A DNA stretch of 64,000 nucleotides from contig NW_022145527.1 in assembly GCF_000002235.5 (NCBI RefSeq), forward strand, positions 460,001 through 524,000, given 5' to 3'. The notes below the pieces were generated by a model. It was not told the origin of the DNA. It made no database searches and was given only the letters and a program-made list of their open reading frames with translations. The DNA comes from Strongylocentrotus purpuratus (lineage: Eukaryota; Echinodermata; Echinoidea; Camarodonta; Strongylocentrotidae). The translations under genes were made by a program, and so were the position numbers. The first letter of the stretch is position 1; each line of letters begins with the position of its first letter. This document shows positions 47,333 to 59,045 of this stretch, one piece after another.

Positions 47333-48586
47333 AGGTGATACGTAACGAAGTCTACGTATCACCTATTGATTTCGTCAAGATTTTTATTTATTTTTTTTTT
47401 TATTTATTATTCTTCCTCGAATTTGTTCGCAGGATATCTCAAGACTGAATGAAGGCATTGTTATGAATCTTTCAATGATGATAGATCTTAGTCTAACTTA
47501 GAACTGCGTGACTTTTCAAAGACTCAAAGTCATCGTGACGTCATCCAGGCGCCATTTTGTGAAAATCAACTAATGATCATATCTTCATAACGGATAGTAA
47601 TTTTTCATTCATATTTATCATGAATAAGATCAATATCCGTCGGGTCAATTTGAGGTCAATAAATGCGCGCAAAAATGCGCGTACGCGTAGGCGCGCGCGT
47701 TAATGCGCGCGTAAAATTTTAAATTGCTCAAAATCGTCTTAAATTTTTTTTGCATACGTTTCAGGCCATTATAAGCATTTCATAAAAAATCACGCAAAAC
47801 ACGCATTTTTGGACGTTTTCGTTCGTCACGGCCGAACGAAAAATAATTTCTCCGCAAAAGCTCTTGACCGAATATTCCTCATATTTTTCCGGAAAATTTG
47901 ATACCATGTTTAGCTCTTTATCACTATTAAAAACGGAATGAGCGTCCGTTCAAGATAACCGTCCGTACGCGCGATTTTTGTAATACATTGCATATATGGG
48001 CAAAAACATGCCTATGAAAAGTCCATTGGGATGAATAGGGATTGCCAATTTTTTTTTCATATTTAGATAGAGTATGAGTCGGAGGTATGATTTCATATCT
48101 CATTTGGCCATTAAGTACATCTTGACGGCATCATAATGGCCTTGGAAGTCAAATATACAAAATTGCATATTATGACGTCATTGTATTTATGGAAAATGTA
48201 GTGTATTTCTCTCAATATTCATCGATTCTCTTTGAAATGTCGATATGTTGTAGATAAGGCAATTCTCTACAAGATCACTTTTCACTAAGTTTCATTTTAA
48301 TGAGGTCATCATAGTACAAAATTCAATTAAAGGCCACATGTCAGAATTTTCGTCATTTGCGTGTTATGTCTATGGAAGGTGAATTTCGTTCACATCATGA
48401 ATCTACATGGCATTCATCAATGAGCACTATCTATCTTATGTGTGCTCTGTTTTCTCCCAAATTGGGGTATGTTATAGCTGAGACCATGGGCTATAAAAAC
48501 GGTGTACTTTGTTTTTTCATCGGATGTTGGGATCATGTCGGAATTTTCAATCGAAAGTTGAAATTGCAAATTTTGACGGAATCATT
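47333..48586 (+). mobile_element. Helentron-like element, family A, unit 4
   Basis: It follows CTAG-TT of unit 3 directly. It has the same 5' hairpin and body with scattered substitutions (1254 bp) and ends at GAATCATT before another 5' hairpin, without its own 3' terminus. Confidence 0.72.
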
Positions 48587-48701
48587 AGGTGATACGTAAC
48601 GAAGTCTACGTATCACCTTTTGATTTCGTCAAGATTTTCTTTATTAGGTGATACGTAACGAAGTCTACGTATCACCTATTGATTTCGTCAAGATTTTTAT
48701 T
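48587..48701 (+). mobile_element. Two stacked 5' ends, family A
   Basis: Modules of 59 and 56 bp start at 48587 and 48646. Each is the AGGTGATACG hairpin plus TGATTTCGTCAAGATTTT and TTATT; the second is cut off by the family B 5' end at 48702. The arrangement mirrors 9838-10053. Confidence 0.65.
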
Positions 48702-49979
48702 AGGTGGTCTGTCAACGACAGATCACCTATTGTTTTCGTCAGAATTTTCTTTCTTTATTATTATTATTATTATTTATTTTTATTTATTTTCACACTTTTT
48801 TGTTAACAGGATAACTCAAGATCAGTTTAGTCAATTTCGTTCAATTTTGGCACAGTCATAGGTCATTGTCATGAGACGTTAGAGTAACATTTTCAAGGTC
48901 ATCAAGTTTTCATGACGTCATCCAGGCGCCATTTTGTGTTTTTTTTGGTACTTTTTACTCATGATCATATCTTCTAACGGAAAAGTATTTCTCATTCATA
49001 TTTATCATGATTAAGGTCAATATCCGTCCGGTCAACTTCAGGTCAAAAAACGCGCGCGCACGCGTACGTCCGCGCGTTAGCGCGCGCAAAAAAAATAAAA
49101 ATGCTTCAAATCGTTTCAAATTAATTTTGCATACGTTTCAGGCCATTTTAAGCGTTTTGCAAAAAACGCGCGCACGCGCGTGCGCGCGCGTTTTCGCGCG
49201 TACTGGTATTTGCCACATAAATCGCAAATTTTTTCTGTCATCATATTTGACACATTTTTCCAAGCATTTTGATACCTTGTTCACCTTTTTCTGCCCATTA
49301 ATAACGGAATGAGCGTCCGTTTAAGATAATGTCCGTGCGTGCGAGCTCTTGTAATACATAGCATTCATGGGCAAAAACATGCCTATACAAAATCCATTGT
49401 AGCGCTTTAGGATGCAAGATGAACCAAATTTTGTTTTCATATTTTGATAGAGTATGAATTGGAGATATGATTTCATGTCTCATTTGACCCTCAATTGACT
49501 CATGACGTCATCATAATGGCCTCCGAACTCAAAATTTCAATTTTCATATTATGACGTCAGCAGATTTTTGGAAAATTGATTGTATCTCTGTAAATATTGA
49601 TCAATTTTCTTTCAAATTTTGATATGTTCTAGCTGAGAATATTCTCTACAAATGCAGTCGTCACAAGATTTCATTTTGACAAAGGTATCATGGCGTATTT
49701 TTGCGATTAAAGGTGGCATGTCAATTTTTCACATTTTGCGTGTATTCTCTATGGGACATGACTTTTTCTCAAAACTGGATTCTACATCCTGTCTTTTGCG
49801 AGCAATATCTCCGTTTTTTTAGCTTTGTTTTCGCTGAGCTTTGAGTATGTTGTAGCTGAGACAATAAGCTATCATAAGTGTGCCCTTTATTTTTTGGTCA
49901 GATGCCGGGATCATGCTCATATTTCACTTACAAAGTGGGATTTGTAAATTCTATTTTCCGTTTACGTGTAATCTCTATG

Positions 49980-50054
49980 GGAAATGTTTTGGTATATCAG
50001 TAAGGCACTTGACTTCCGACCTCGAGGTCCCTGGTTCGAGTCCGGGCGTCTCCA
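49980..50054 (+). pseudogene. tRNA-like module 2 within a Helentron-like element
   Basis: It is nearly identical to 11317-11391: acceptor-like GGAAATG / CGTCTCC, a B box GGTTCGAGTCC in a good T arm, and a following AACAATTTTTTTTTC. The D arm differs by a few bases (TATATCAGTAAGGCA). A shorter relative with an A box TGGTATATTGGTTAAAGCA lies at 51057-51095 and lacks the T arm. Confidence 0.6.
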
Positions 50055-51834
50055 ACAATTTTTTTTTCTTCACTTTTTTTTCTTTTTGACCTTTCACTCT
50101 ACCATCTCCTTTGAATATTAAAACACGTACAATCGCAAATAATGTAATAAACAACCATATTTACTTTATTATTACCCTGTTATCACTTGATCCATTACTT
50201 TTTGCGTGTAATCCTTATGGGAGATGACTTTTTCTCAAATCTGGATTCTACATTCTTATCTTTTGCGAGCAATATCGCCGTTATTTCGGCTTGGTTTTTG
50301 TTGATTTTTGTGTATGTTGTAGCTGAGCCTATATGCTATCTAAATGTCCCCTCATTTTTTTAATCAGATGTCAGGATCACGCTCATGATCATCATCATGG
50401 TTATCATTATCATCATCATGACAATCATGATCATTATCAAGTAGTTTATTTTTGTTCTTTATTTTTATTTATTTGCACACTTTTTTGTTAACAGGATAAC
50501 TCAAGATCAGTTTTTTTTCCATATTTTGATAGAGTATGAATCGGAGATATGATTTCATGTCTTATTTGACTCTCAATTAACTCATGACGTCATCCGAACT
50601 CAAAATTTCAATTTGCATATTATGACGTCAGCATATTTTTGAAAATCGATTGTATCTCTGTAAAAATTAATTGATTTTCTTCCTAATTTTAATATGTTCT
50701 AGCTGAGATAATTCTCTACAAATGCAGTCGACACGATATTTCATTTTGACAAAGGAATCATGGCGTATTTTTGCGATTAAAGGAGGCCTGTCAATTTTTC
50801 ACATTTTTATATGACTTTTTTTTTCAAAACTGGATTCAATATTCCCCTCTTTCGCGAGCAATATCTTCATCGTTTTTTGGTCTATTTCCCCCACAATTTA
50901 AGCATGTTATAGCTGATAATATGAGCTATCTTAAGTGTGCCTTCCGTTTTTTGATCTGATGTTGAAATCATGTCGAAATTTTCAATTGAAAGTTGAAATA
51001 GCGACTATGCCAAGGCCGTTTGTCAGCTTTACATGTATTGTCTAAGGGACATATTTTGGTATATTGGTTAAAGCACTCGACTTCCATTCCGGTGTAATTT
51101 TTTTAAAAATTTGCTTTCGTTTCTTATCAGTGATTTTATCATCTTTTTCGACTACTATATCTCGATCTCTCTCTACGCTTTCACCCTCTCCCTCTCTTGC
51201 TCTGCCTCCCTCTTGATCTGCTCTAGCTGATGTCTCCCTCGATCTGTCTCTACTCTTTCACCGGCCAGCTCTCCTTTTCCCGCCTTTGGCTCCCGTTCTC
51301 CCTCTTATGTCGTATAGGATGTTCCTTAATTTCCTTTACCTCTTTCCTTTGCCCTTTGTATTCTTTTTTCACCCCTTCCAAGTAGCCTATGCATTCTGAT
51401 TTCTCTTTCATCCCTCGGTCCATCTCATGTATTTTTACATGACTACCCAGTCTCCTTCCGTCTCCTTATATCTCACCATGTTTCACTTTGATGACGTCAT
51501 CACAGTGACAATTTTGATTGAATGCGACATGTCAGAATTTTTTTAGTTTGCGTGTCATGCCTATTGGAGGTGACTTTTTCTGAAATCTGCATTAGGACAT
51601 TCTAGTCTTGTTTGAGCAATATCTCGATTATTTTTTCTCGATTTTCTGCAAGCTTCGAATATGTTGTAGCTGAGAAAATTCTCTACACTTAAGGTCACAT
51701 TTTTTTTCTATAAATCAGATGTTGGGATCATGGCGATATTCCAACGACAAGATGTGAATTGAAAATCCTATTTTTCGTTTACGTGTAATGTCTATGTGGA
51801 GTAAGTTGGAATTCTAGACAACACCGACGCAAAG

Positions 51835-51891
51835 CCCCTGGACACCAGGTCGAGTTGTCCAGGGTGGGGTGCTTCGGGGGACAGCTCGACC
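51835..51891 (+). ncRNA. Structured module with two mutually exclusive hairpins
   Basis: CCCCTGGACA (51835-51844) can pair with TGTCCAGGG (51856-51864), or GGTCGAGTTGTCC (51848-51860) with GGACAGCTCGACC (51879-51891). The two stems share TGTCC, so only one can form. A CCAACTTTTTTT run follows. The module sits where other copies carry a tRNA-like unit, after a GTAATGTCTATG stretch. Whether it is transcribed is unknown. Confidence 0.4.
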
Positions 51892-51940
51892 AACTTTTTT
51901 TCTCCTCATGATTTCATGATCTAAAATCCCTCATCTTAGA

Positions 51941-53905
51941 TAAATTTGTCATTTTATGTATTAAATATGCTTTTATAAACACCCACCCCTAACCTAACCA
52001 TAACTCTAACCCGGCGATTGTACGCCTTCGGCTCGTCAAAAATATATTCTCGTTGCAAAAAATATCAGCTTTATTCTTTAGAACAGCTCTCAAAATACTC
52101 ACAATTTCCATGTTCCCTGTCATGACTGCGTTAATTATAAAAGCATTAATACATAAAATGACAATTTTATCTACGATGAGTTATTGCCAGTTATTCACCC
52201 CATGTATACGCAATGTTTACGTCTCTAGCTCCCACGGACAAAGAATTGTTTACATGTCAATAAATTTCTCTTTCTATATATCTATCTACTCACATCTCGC
52301 TTAATTCTTTCTCCTCTCTACTGCTTTGTTTCCCTTCCCTTCTCTTGCTCTATTTCTGTATCTCTCTTTCTACTCTTTCACCCTCTCCCTCTCTTGCTCT
52401 GCCTCCCTCTTTTTCTCTTGCTCTGTCTCTCGATCCTTTTCTCTACTCTTTCACCCTCCCCATTTTCAGCCTCTGGCTCTCGTTCTCCCTCTTTTATGTC
52501 TTTGGATGTTCCTTAATTTTTGTCAATAAAATCTATTCTTCCTATTTAAAGTCATCATCTTATTGAAAGTCATCATGACAACTTTTACCATAAACAAAAA
52601 TATTCTTTTCAAAAATAATTCCTAGGTACTGAGCTTCCTTCTCACATTCCTAGATAAATACTTATAAAACAGTACGACATACACAAATCACTCAATTACT
52701 ACATATCTCATGAAAATGTTTGGAACAAACTGTTTCAATTTTTACTGCACATAAATTATCATTTAAGCTTTATCAAGGTAAACCTTTAAAGTCAAACATA
52801 ACATTCTTCATCTTATCAACCATTACATGATATCAGAAGATCATGACACAACATAGCTCATATCACTAAATACCAATCCTAGTCAATATACATATAGTTG
52901 TATATCCAGAAATCTCAGTTCTCAACCTATGGTTTAATCAACCAAGTTTTATAATGTACAATAAATAATATGACATTCTTACTTTTATCAAGTCATGAGA
53001 CTTAGATACATTACATTTCTCTTGTATTTGAGTTGAAATCTGCACATGCAATTCTAAACGCAATTCTAAATGCAATTACTAAAACGTGTTTCCAATAATC
53101 TGATTTTTTGTTTTAAATGATATTATATAGCACCCGTACTTCAGAACGTTAATATCATGAAAAAGGTTGAGCATGGTTATAAGTCTACAAACACCTTTGA
53201 ATAAAACCTTTGCTAAAAACAATGCCAACATAGCACAACAATATCATGCTGTGGGATAATTAGCATAAAAACAATCCATGTATAAATATGTATGACATAT
53301 TCTGCACAAAGTTGAAAACCTATAACATGGCTATACGTCAATGTCCATAGAGTTTGTATATAACCTGTTAATACAAAGTAGAGATTATCAAATGTTCACA
53401 TCATCACCTGAAGACAATGTCTTTGACTCAAAATTAAACAATTATCCAGCATTAAAGAGCACAACCCATTGTGTTCAGCATCATTAAGCCCTCTCTGATA
53501 TATTTAGAGACATAAGGTGGCTGTCTAATTATCATCTCTTTCTGTTTTTTCTGTTCAAAATGTAGTGAGTAATATTCCTGCACTTGCATAAACTACAATG
53601 CGTATATATTGCTGTAATATTTTCTTCTTCATATCAAACTTGTGTAGTGGATTTCATGAATTTCTACAAAACATATGCTCAGGATAATAATTTTGTATGT
53701 GCTATCATAGAAAGTTTGATGGGTATACATTTGTGGCTGGGAAGATCAATATAAAATAAATCTCAACATTACATAATCCTGGTAAATGCAATATGTATTC
53801 AACAAATGACATTAACAAAATATGTTATTAAACCGTGATACACATCCAATAATTTACAATGGTAGACAGACAAAAGAAATCCATGAGTATAGTGCATTTT
53901 ACATT
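51941..53905. other. Gene-free AT-rich stretch
   Basis: There is a CT-rich tract at 52300-52500 that partly repeats 51170-51310 (TACTCTTTCACCCTC and CTCGTTCTCCCTCTT-like blocks). The rest is unique AT-rich sequence without recognisable genes or element ends. Confidence 0.4.
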
Positions 53906-53919
53906 CTGCTCATATAATC

Positions 53920-54725
53920 TGCTGTAACATTATACTGAACCTTCACCGATACAAGCCGAAACCTGTAATCTTGGAGCATCATGCTCCATCTCATGATTCT
54001 CTTATTGTCAAACCTCTTCGCTTGAATATAGAAGAATGGTTTGTGGTCTGTGTGTACTTCAATTTAATACAAATAATATTTTAACTTTTTGATTGCTCGT
54101 ACTATTGCTAAGCACTTTTTTTCTATTGTTGTGTAATTTTCTTCCCATGGTAATGACTTGTTACTCGCATAAGCAATCAGGAATTCTTCTCCTGAATGTT
54201 ACTGCATAAGCCCAGCACCCACATTTACCTTCAATATAAACTGATCCTCGGCATCTTCTGCAGAATCTTGACACACCTTCCTACTCTCTATACACAAATC
54301 AAAGCAGCCAGCCACTGACAAGTTAACCTTCTGCCTGAGAAATTATTTGTTGAGAAGATTAATGTGATATTTCTTAAGAACACCACTGACAATGTAGTCA
54401 TAGTCATACTTTACGCCAGCACAGGGAATGGACCCTTCCATTTCAGCAACAACTTGTTCTGATCAGTGGGAAGCAAGATAAACCCTGATCTCCGTTATTA
54501 AATTTCCTGTTTCTAGCATTCATATCCTAATACTTCTTGTATTTTCCTGCGGCACCTTTTAAGGCTTCCTGGGCTAACCCCCATGACTTCACCAACTTCT
54601 CACGGAGCACTATGTCATATTCATACTCATCTTTCAACTCCGGTATTACACCATCATTTGTCCTCAATTCCCTTAACATATCAAAGACACTCGCCAAGAC
54701 CCAGTCTTCACTAAACCAAGTTTTC
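53920..54725 (-). mobile_element. Ty3/gypsy LTR-retrotransposon pol fossil
   Basis: The minus strand shows pieces of an integrase C-terminal region and, further along in the same direction, an RNase H region (VHTDHKPFFYIQ, RIMRWSMMLQDY). No LTR was recognised. It is broken in several places and clearly old. An integrase-before-RNase H order is known for the Gmr1 group of deuterostome Ty3/gypsy elements; adjacent unrelated fragments would look similar. Confidence 0.65.
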
Positions 54726-54729
54726 TGAA

Positions 54730-55880
54730 ATGGTAGAAATTTTGAAGATATTCAATACCTACACATGGTGATAAAAAAATGTAATATAAATGAAACATTT
54801 CCATTGTCACTGCTAATATTAAATATAATCAGTGTCTCCGTTACCTTTACTACTGCTATCACCTTCACCAGTATTGTTAGTAGGTGAAAAGCATTACCCT
54901 TATTCATCTTTCAGATAGATGTTATTACTGATCACTGGTTTTATGCTAATGTTATCGTATTCATTTAATCAACGTCTGAGGAAATTAATTTTTCAAAATA
55001 TTTTTTGTACAAAGCAAATGAGATATGAGCTCGCATGTGATGTCACACAGTTTGCAATTTGTGCTTCACTGATTACAACTCCAACAATTTATAACTTTCT
55101 CATTTGTTTTTGATTTTCCTCAAAATTTCATTGATTTGTTTCTCTCATTTATCTGCTTTTATGAAGACCAACTTATTTTTGGGGTGGACTTCTCCTTTAA
55201 CACTTTACATGTATGAAGATCAACTTATTTTCGGGTGAACTTGCCCTTTAACACTTTACATGTATATGTAAGCATCTTAAAAAATGCATATTTATAATTA
55301 TATGGCTAACGTCATTTACTCCTTACTGTACTTGGGGGGGGGGGGGGGTGGCGTAAGAGCCCCCCCCCCCCCCCCCCACCCCGCATTTTTGGAGATAGCG
55401 CCGCAACCGCTTGGAATTTTACATTGTTGTTCTTCGATTCTTTTCCTCAAGTCTTATGCACATTTTGATACCATTTTCATCGAATTTGGATACACCTGTC
55501 AGGTGTTACATAGCAATTAGTATGCGCATATCATCAAAAAGTGCTACAATTGCATATATACATGTACAAGCAGAAATGTGAATACAGGTAAATAGATGTA
55601 TAAGTGGGAGATATGAATTGATATCAAATTGCTTTGATACGTTTCTCAAAGTAACTTGATGTATTCCAGAACAAAAGAATACATTAGAAATAAAATAATA
55701 GATCGAGGACTTAAAACCACAACTGTCTATGTCCAAATATGCCATTTGAGTAAAAATGCATTTAAAAGTTTGATTGCAAGCATAAAATCTGACAAAGTGT
55801 AGTAGTTATGTTTAATGCCATTAACTTATAAATAATACTTGGTCAAACATCATACATGGAAGCCATGACCTTTTGACCCT
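54730..55880. other. Gene-free stretch with a 52-bp tandem duplication
   Basis: ATGAAGACCAACTTATTTTT to CTTTACATGT is repeated once at about 55160-55265. A G-run/C-run remnant of hAT type lies at 55333-55385. I see nothing else. Confidence 0.5.
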
Positions 55881-55884
55881 GTCA

Positions 55885-56530
55885 ATGTCAGAAACTTAAA
55901 AAATGGGAGTGCCAAATACCATCCATGGAACTCTTCAGGAATGGCTAGGCTATTGCACAAGTTGATGAGATCCTTCTTCTTAAGGTTTAGGCTTTTTTAA
56001 ATGCTTCTCTTGGTAGACAAGGTCCAGATTACGTGGAACTGATGATCTATCTTCTTGTAGTCATACAAGTAGTTATAGATGGTAGCAGATGGTGCTTTGC
56101 TCTTCCTTCCTGTATTGGAAGCTCTTTACATGTAGCCAGTTGAAGACGTGTCTATCTTCGTCTAGGCGTTTGTTATTCATGATCTGCTGTGAGAGATTTT
56201 TCAGATCATAAAAGTCTCCATGGCACATGTTTATGACCTTGTATGGAAGCCGACGTCTTAATTTGTGGAAATGTTTTACCCAGTCATGCATTGTGAAGAC
56301 ATTGATGTTCTTTTTTTCTGTTTCAATAGCAGAATGCATGCTATTGCATTCCACGTGGGAATGCCCACTCTCCAGAAAATTGTGTGCGATGACTTTGAGA
56401 TGTGTGTTCTGGATGGCATAGAGTAATGTTGCAGCGACATTCACTTTGCAAATCAAAAGAAGCAGAGACAAAAGTCCTCTTTCCAGCAACTACCTTGGCC
56501 TGGCATAGCTGCCAACACTTTGGAATTTTC
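55885..56530 (-). pseudogene. DUF7869-like C-terminal fragment, decayed
   Basis: The minus strand encodes FLESGHSHVECNSMHSAIE, then KKDLINLCNSLAIPEEFHG in a different frame. As far as I recall, these motifs mark an uncharacterised domain (DUF7869) in many invertebrate proteins from repeated loci. Frameshifts lie near 55985 and near 56440. It lies directly downstream of the hAT-like gene on the same strand; a connection is not shown. Confidence 0.5.
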
Positions 56531-56542
56531 AATTAGTAACAT

Positions 56543-57340
56543 TTAAGTAAAACTGAATATCATGTGCGCGTAGCGCACATCACGAGCTTTCTTTGGAAAA
56601 TCAGAGTCAAATTCCCTCATGTAGCAGGGTGTTGTTTGGCGAGCCTTAGTAATAAGGACACTTTTTAGAGTTTCGTTGCTCATGGACCCTCTGAAGTCAG
56701 TTTTGTTCTTTCGCACCTGACTGAAGACCCTTTCACATTCAGCATTGGTATGGGGTATGGTTAGAATCCCTTTTGCAAGTCTGTCATAGCACAGTTCACC
56801 AGAAACATTCTTTTCTGTCATCATACTTGTCCACTGCTTGTCAGTAGATTCCTCATTTTGCACTAAGTCCGGAAGCTGAGCAATTTGATAGATAAGGAAC
56901 TGGTTCTCCAGAGCATCTAGGGCACTGTGCTTGTCTTCTTCTTCTTCCTGAAGCAACATGCAGGGGAACTTGTTGATGAAGAACTTTAGAGAAGTGAATT
57001 TGGCATCCTTCTGATATGCAATGTCAGCCACTTGCACATGGATGAGAACATCAGACTTCAATAGAAACTTACTTACAATGTAGTCACATGCCTTGGTGTA
57101 ATATGAATGCACTGCTGCATAGAACTTATGGCAATCAGACTCATCTAAAGTGTTCACAATTTCTCTTGTTGCGCTTTTTATGACCATTTCAGATTCTTCA
57201 CAAAGATTCTCCTTGTTCTTGTAGTCCAGAAGGGTCAAGTCTGTGGCTGCAATGATTGCTTGTGGAGCTACAAATTGGCTGTACAAGTCACGCAGTAGAC
57301 TTTCTAGTATTCCTTTTAGCTTTTGTATCAGAGGACTTCT
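56543..57340 (-). CDS. hAT-transposase-like gene, C-terminal exon
   Basis: The exon opens after a TTTCAG acceptor with TRSPLIQKLKGILESLLRDLY and runs to a stop at 56543. Near the end, YDRLAKGILTIPHTNAECER followed by VFSQVRKNKTDFRGSMSNET is the hAT C-terminal dimerisation region, in which the terminal Ser/Glu-Arg-x-Phe-Ser motif supports oligomers. The frame is intact over about 265 residues. Upstream parts of the same gene lie at 57345-59701. It could be a recently degenerate transposase or a domesticated host gene. Confidence 0.75.
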   Translation of the reverse strand, partial: RSPLIQKLKGILESLLRDLYSQFVAPQAIIAATDLTLLDYKNKENLCEESEMVIKSATREIVNTLDESDCHKFYAAVHSYYTKACDYIVSKFLLKSDVLIHVQVADIAYQKDAKFTSLKFFINKFPCMLLQEEEEDKHSALDALENQFLIYQIAQLPDLVQNEESTDKQWTSMMTEKNVSGELCYDRLAKGILTIPHTNAECERVFSQVRKNKTDFRGSMSNETLKSVLITKARQTTPCYMREFDSDFPKKARDVRYAHMIFSFT

Positions 57341-57344
57341 CGTC

Positions 57345-57698
57345 TGAAAGATGACATTTTTCTTGTGAAATGCAATGATGCTGTGGCTGATATTGGGTTT
57401 GAGTGCAATGAATTCAGAATTCTTTCCTGTCTTGTTTTATCTCTTACTGTCTGTCTTGTTTCTTTTTTTCCTCCACATCTTGTTTTTTCATTTCCAGTCA
57501 TTTTACTAGAAATCATACTGGGATGACTGGAAGTTCCAGTCTTGAGCACTGTTGAGCCTGTTGCCTTGCCAACAACTTTCCCAGTCTTCTGCTTTTTTCT
57601 AGGTGTATCCGAAGCTTCCTCATTTGTCGTTTTTCCCGAGTAGTAGAGCTTGAAGATGCAGGTCTACTGTGTTGTGGCTGTGGTGTTTGAAGTTGAAC
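57345..57698 (-). pseudogene. hAT-like gene, Lys/Ser-rich linker exon
   Basis: After the acceptor CTACCTCCCAG the first frame reads VQLQTPQPQHSRPASSSSTT and stops at about 57515. A second frame reads TPRKKQKTGKVVGKATGSTV and continues to the next acceptor. The better-looking linker is in the second frame, so either a frameshift or an unrecognised splice site is present. No domain is recognisable; it is a basic, low-complexity linker. Confidence 0.45.
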
Positions 57699-57952
57699 CT
57701 GGGAGGTAGAGAAATTATTGATTACCATATGAGAAAGAAACAAGACTACTGACACAGTTTACAATTAAAAAGATACACTACATTTGAAATCTTGGCAGAT
57801 GACTAGCATTATTGAATACATTTTTATATCTGTAAACTGAACAGCAGAGTGAAGATGATTGGAAGAGAAAGAGCTTACAAGTAAATGACCTAAAAATAAG
57901 AAGAAAAAATAAATGATGTAAAGGAACATATTTAACTGTCACCCTGTATATA

Positions 57953-58051
57953 TCGTCCCTATTTTCACGAAGTGACGGTAGTGAGGAAAATCGTCACGCA
58001 AACTGTATGCAATTTTATTTCACTACCGTCACTTCGTGAAAACAGCGACGA
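57953..58051. mobile_element. 99-bp foldback element in an intron of the hAT-like gene
   Basis: A 23-bp perfect inverted repeat (TTTTCACGAAGTGACGGTAG plus TGA, 57962-57984 and 58020-58042) extends with two mismatches to about 31 bp as TCGTCxCTxTTTTCACG. The loop is about 35 nt. It lies 24 bp beyond a splice donor. Confidence 0.85.
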
Positions 58052-58075
58052 ATTATGATCAATTTTTGTACTCAC

Positions 58076-58189
58076 TTGGGTCTGAGACTTGGCAGGTTTG
58101 CTCACATGTGGTGGATCTGCAGACACCTTCTTGGGAATGCAGAATGCTTGGAGTTGTGCAGTCATCTTGGTTTGGTGAGCAGGCTTTTT
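58076..58189 (-). CDS. hAT-like gene, short spliced exon
   Basis: A 114-bp exon with acceptor TTGTCCTGCAG and donor GTGAGT encodes KKPAHQTKMTAQLQAFCIPK and so on to SQTQ, with phase 0 on both sides. It continues the KKPTPAVKNEP linker style of the previous exon. Clean splice sites argue for a real intron-containing gene. Confidence 0.6.
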
Positions 58190-58528
58190 CTGCAGGACAA
58201 GACAAGCTTAAAAAATTAATGCGATGCCTGCAACACTATTGATGACTTATTTATAAGCATGAAATTTAATTACACATTAAATTAAATTTTGCAATTACCA
58301 TTTTGGTTCATGTAATATCCATTTTCGTATTTTTTTCAAACTATTTTAGAGTGTAAAATGATAATAACTGTTGCCAATTTGAGGAGTAAAAGCTGATTAA
58401 TTCAAACATTTAGAAAGCTCTCTACTGCTAGGGTTAATCTATTCAAATCTGGTAATTTTAATGATGGCCATATTTAAATGGAATAAAAAGGAGTACATGC
58501 CTTGTAGTAATACATTTTCTAGCCTTAC

Positions 58529-59045
58529 CTTCAGTTGAGATCCCTGAGCAGGTTCATTTTTCACAGCTGGAGTTGGCTTCTTTGGAACAAGTGAAGTCTG
58601 GACACTATTCTTGGTAGCCTTGGTCTGTTGAGTAGGCTTCTTCTGCTTTGTCTGTTGAGTAGGCGTCTTCTGCTCGGCTGACACTTCTCCTTCAAAAAAG
58701 AGGACTAGAGCTTGCCATTGTTGGATAAATCTTGGCAAGCATTGGCCCAAGCTCAGCCATCTCGTACAAGCATGTTTCAGAACTGCCTGCACTTCGTTCC
58801 CAATGAGCATCTGGAACTTCTTGAGATTCAATTTCCTGTTCACGCTGGCTTCCAGATAGTAGAACACATCAATAAGGAGCGAGTCAATTGAATATGGTAA
58901 TGCAGATGACGCATCTTTGGCAGCAGAATCAATTAGATGATTGGGGCAACCAAGCACTGACACTTCCCGAGGCATGCCACAATTTGGTATGGTTTACTGT
59001 CGCTGACATTACTCCCATCAGTTGATATTGCAATTGGCCGTGCTT
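58529..59045 (-). CDS. hAT-like gene, catalytic-region exon
   Basis: From upstream, ARPIAISTDGSNVSDSKPYQ carries the DGS block at the first catalytic Asp of hAT transposases. Then, after a frame change near 58970, GCPNHLIDSAAKDASSALPY, LLIDVFYYLEAS and HACTRWLSLGQCLPR give the central conserved block. A Lys/Thr/Gln repeat linker follows to the donor GTAAGG at 58528. About 50-60 residues usual between the two blocks are missing, so this copy is probably not an active transposase. Confidence 0.65.

Larger units (their letters stand above)
48702..51940 (+). mobile_element. Helentron-like elements, family B, several partial copies
   Basis: A 5' end AGGTGGTCTGTCAACGACAG at 48702 is followed by a body like that of 9996-11490, through the tRNA-like module at 49980-50054. 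Further partial bodies lie at about 50170-50400, 50450-51110 and 51470-51930. A CT-rich tract (51160-51290) separates the last two. No complete CTAG hairpin end was found, so the right boundary is approximate. Confidence 0.6.
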
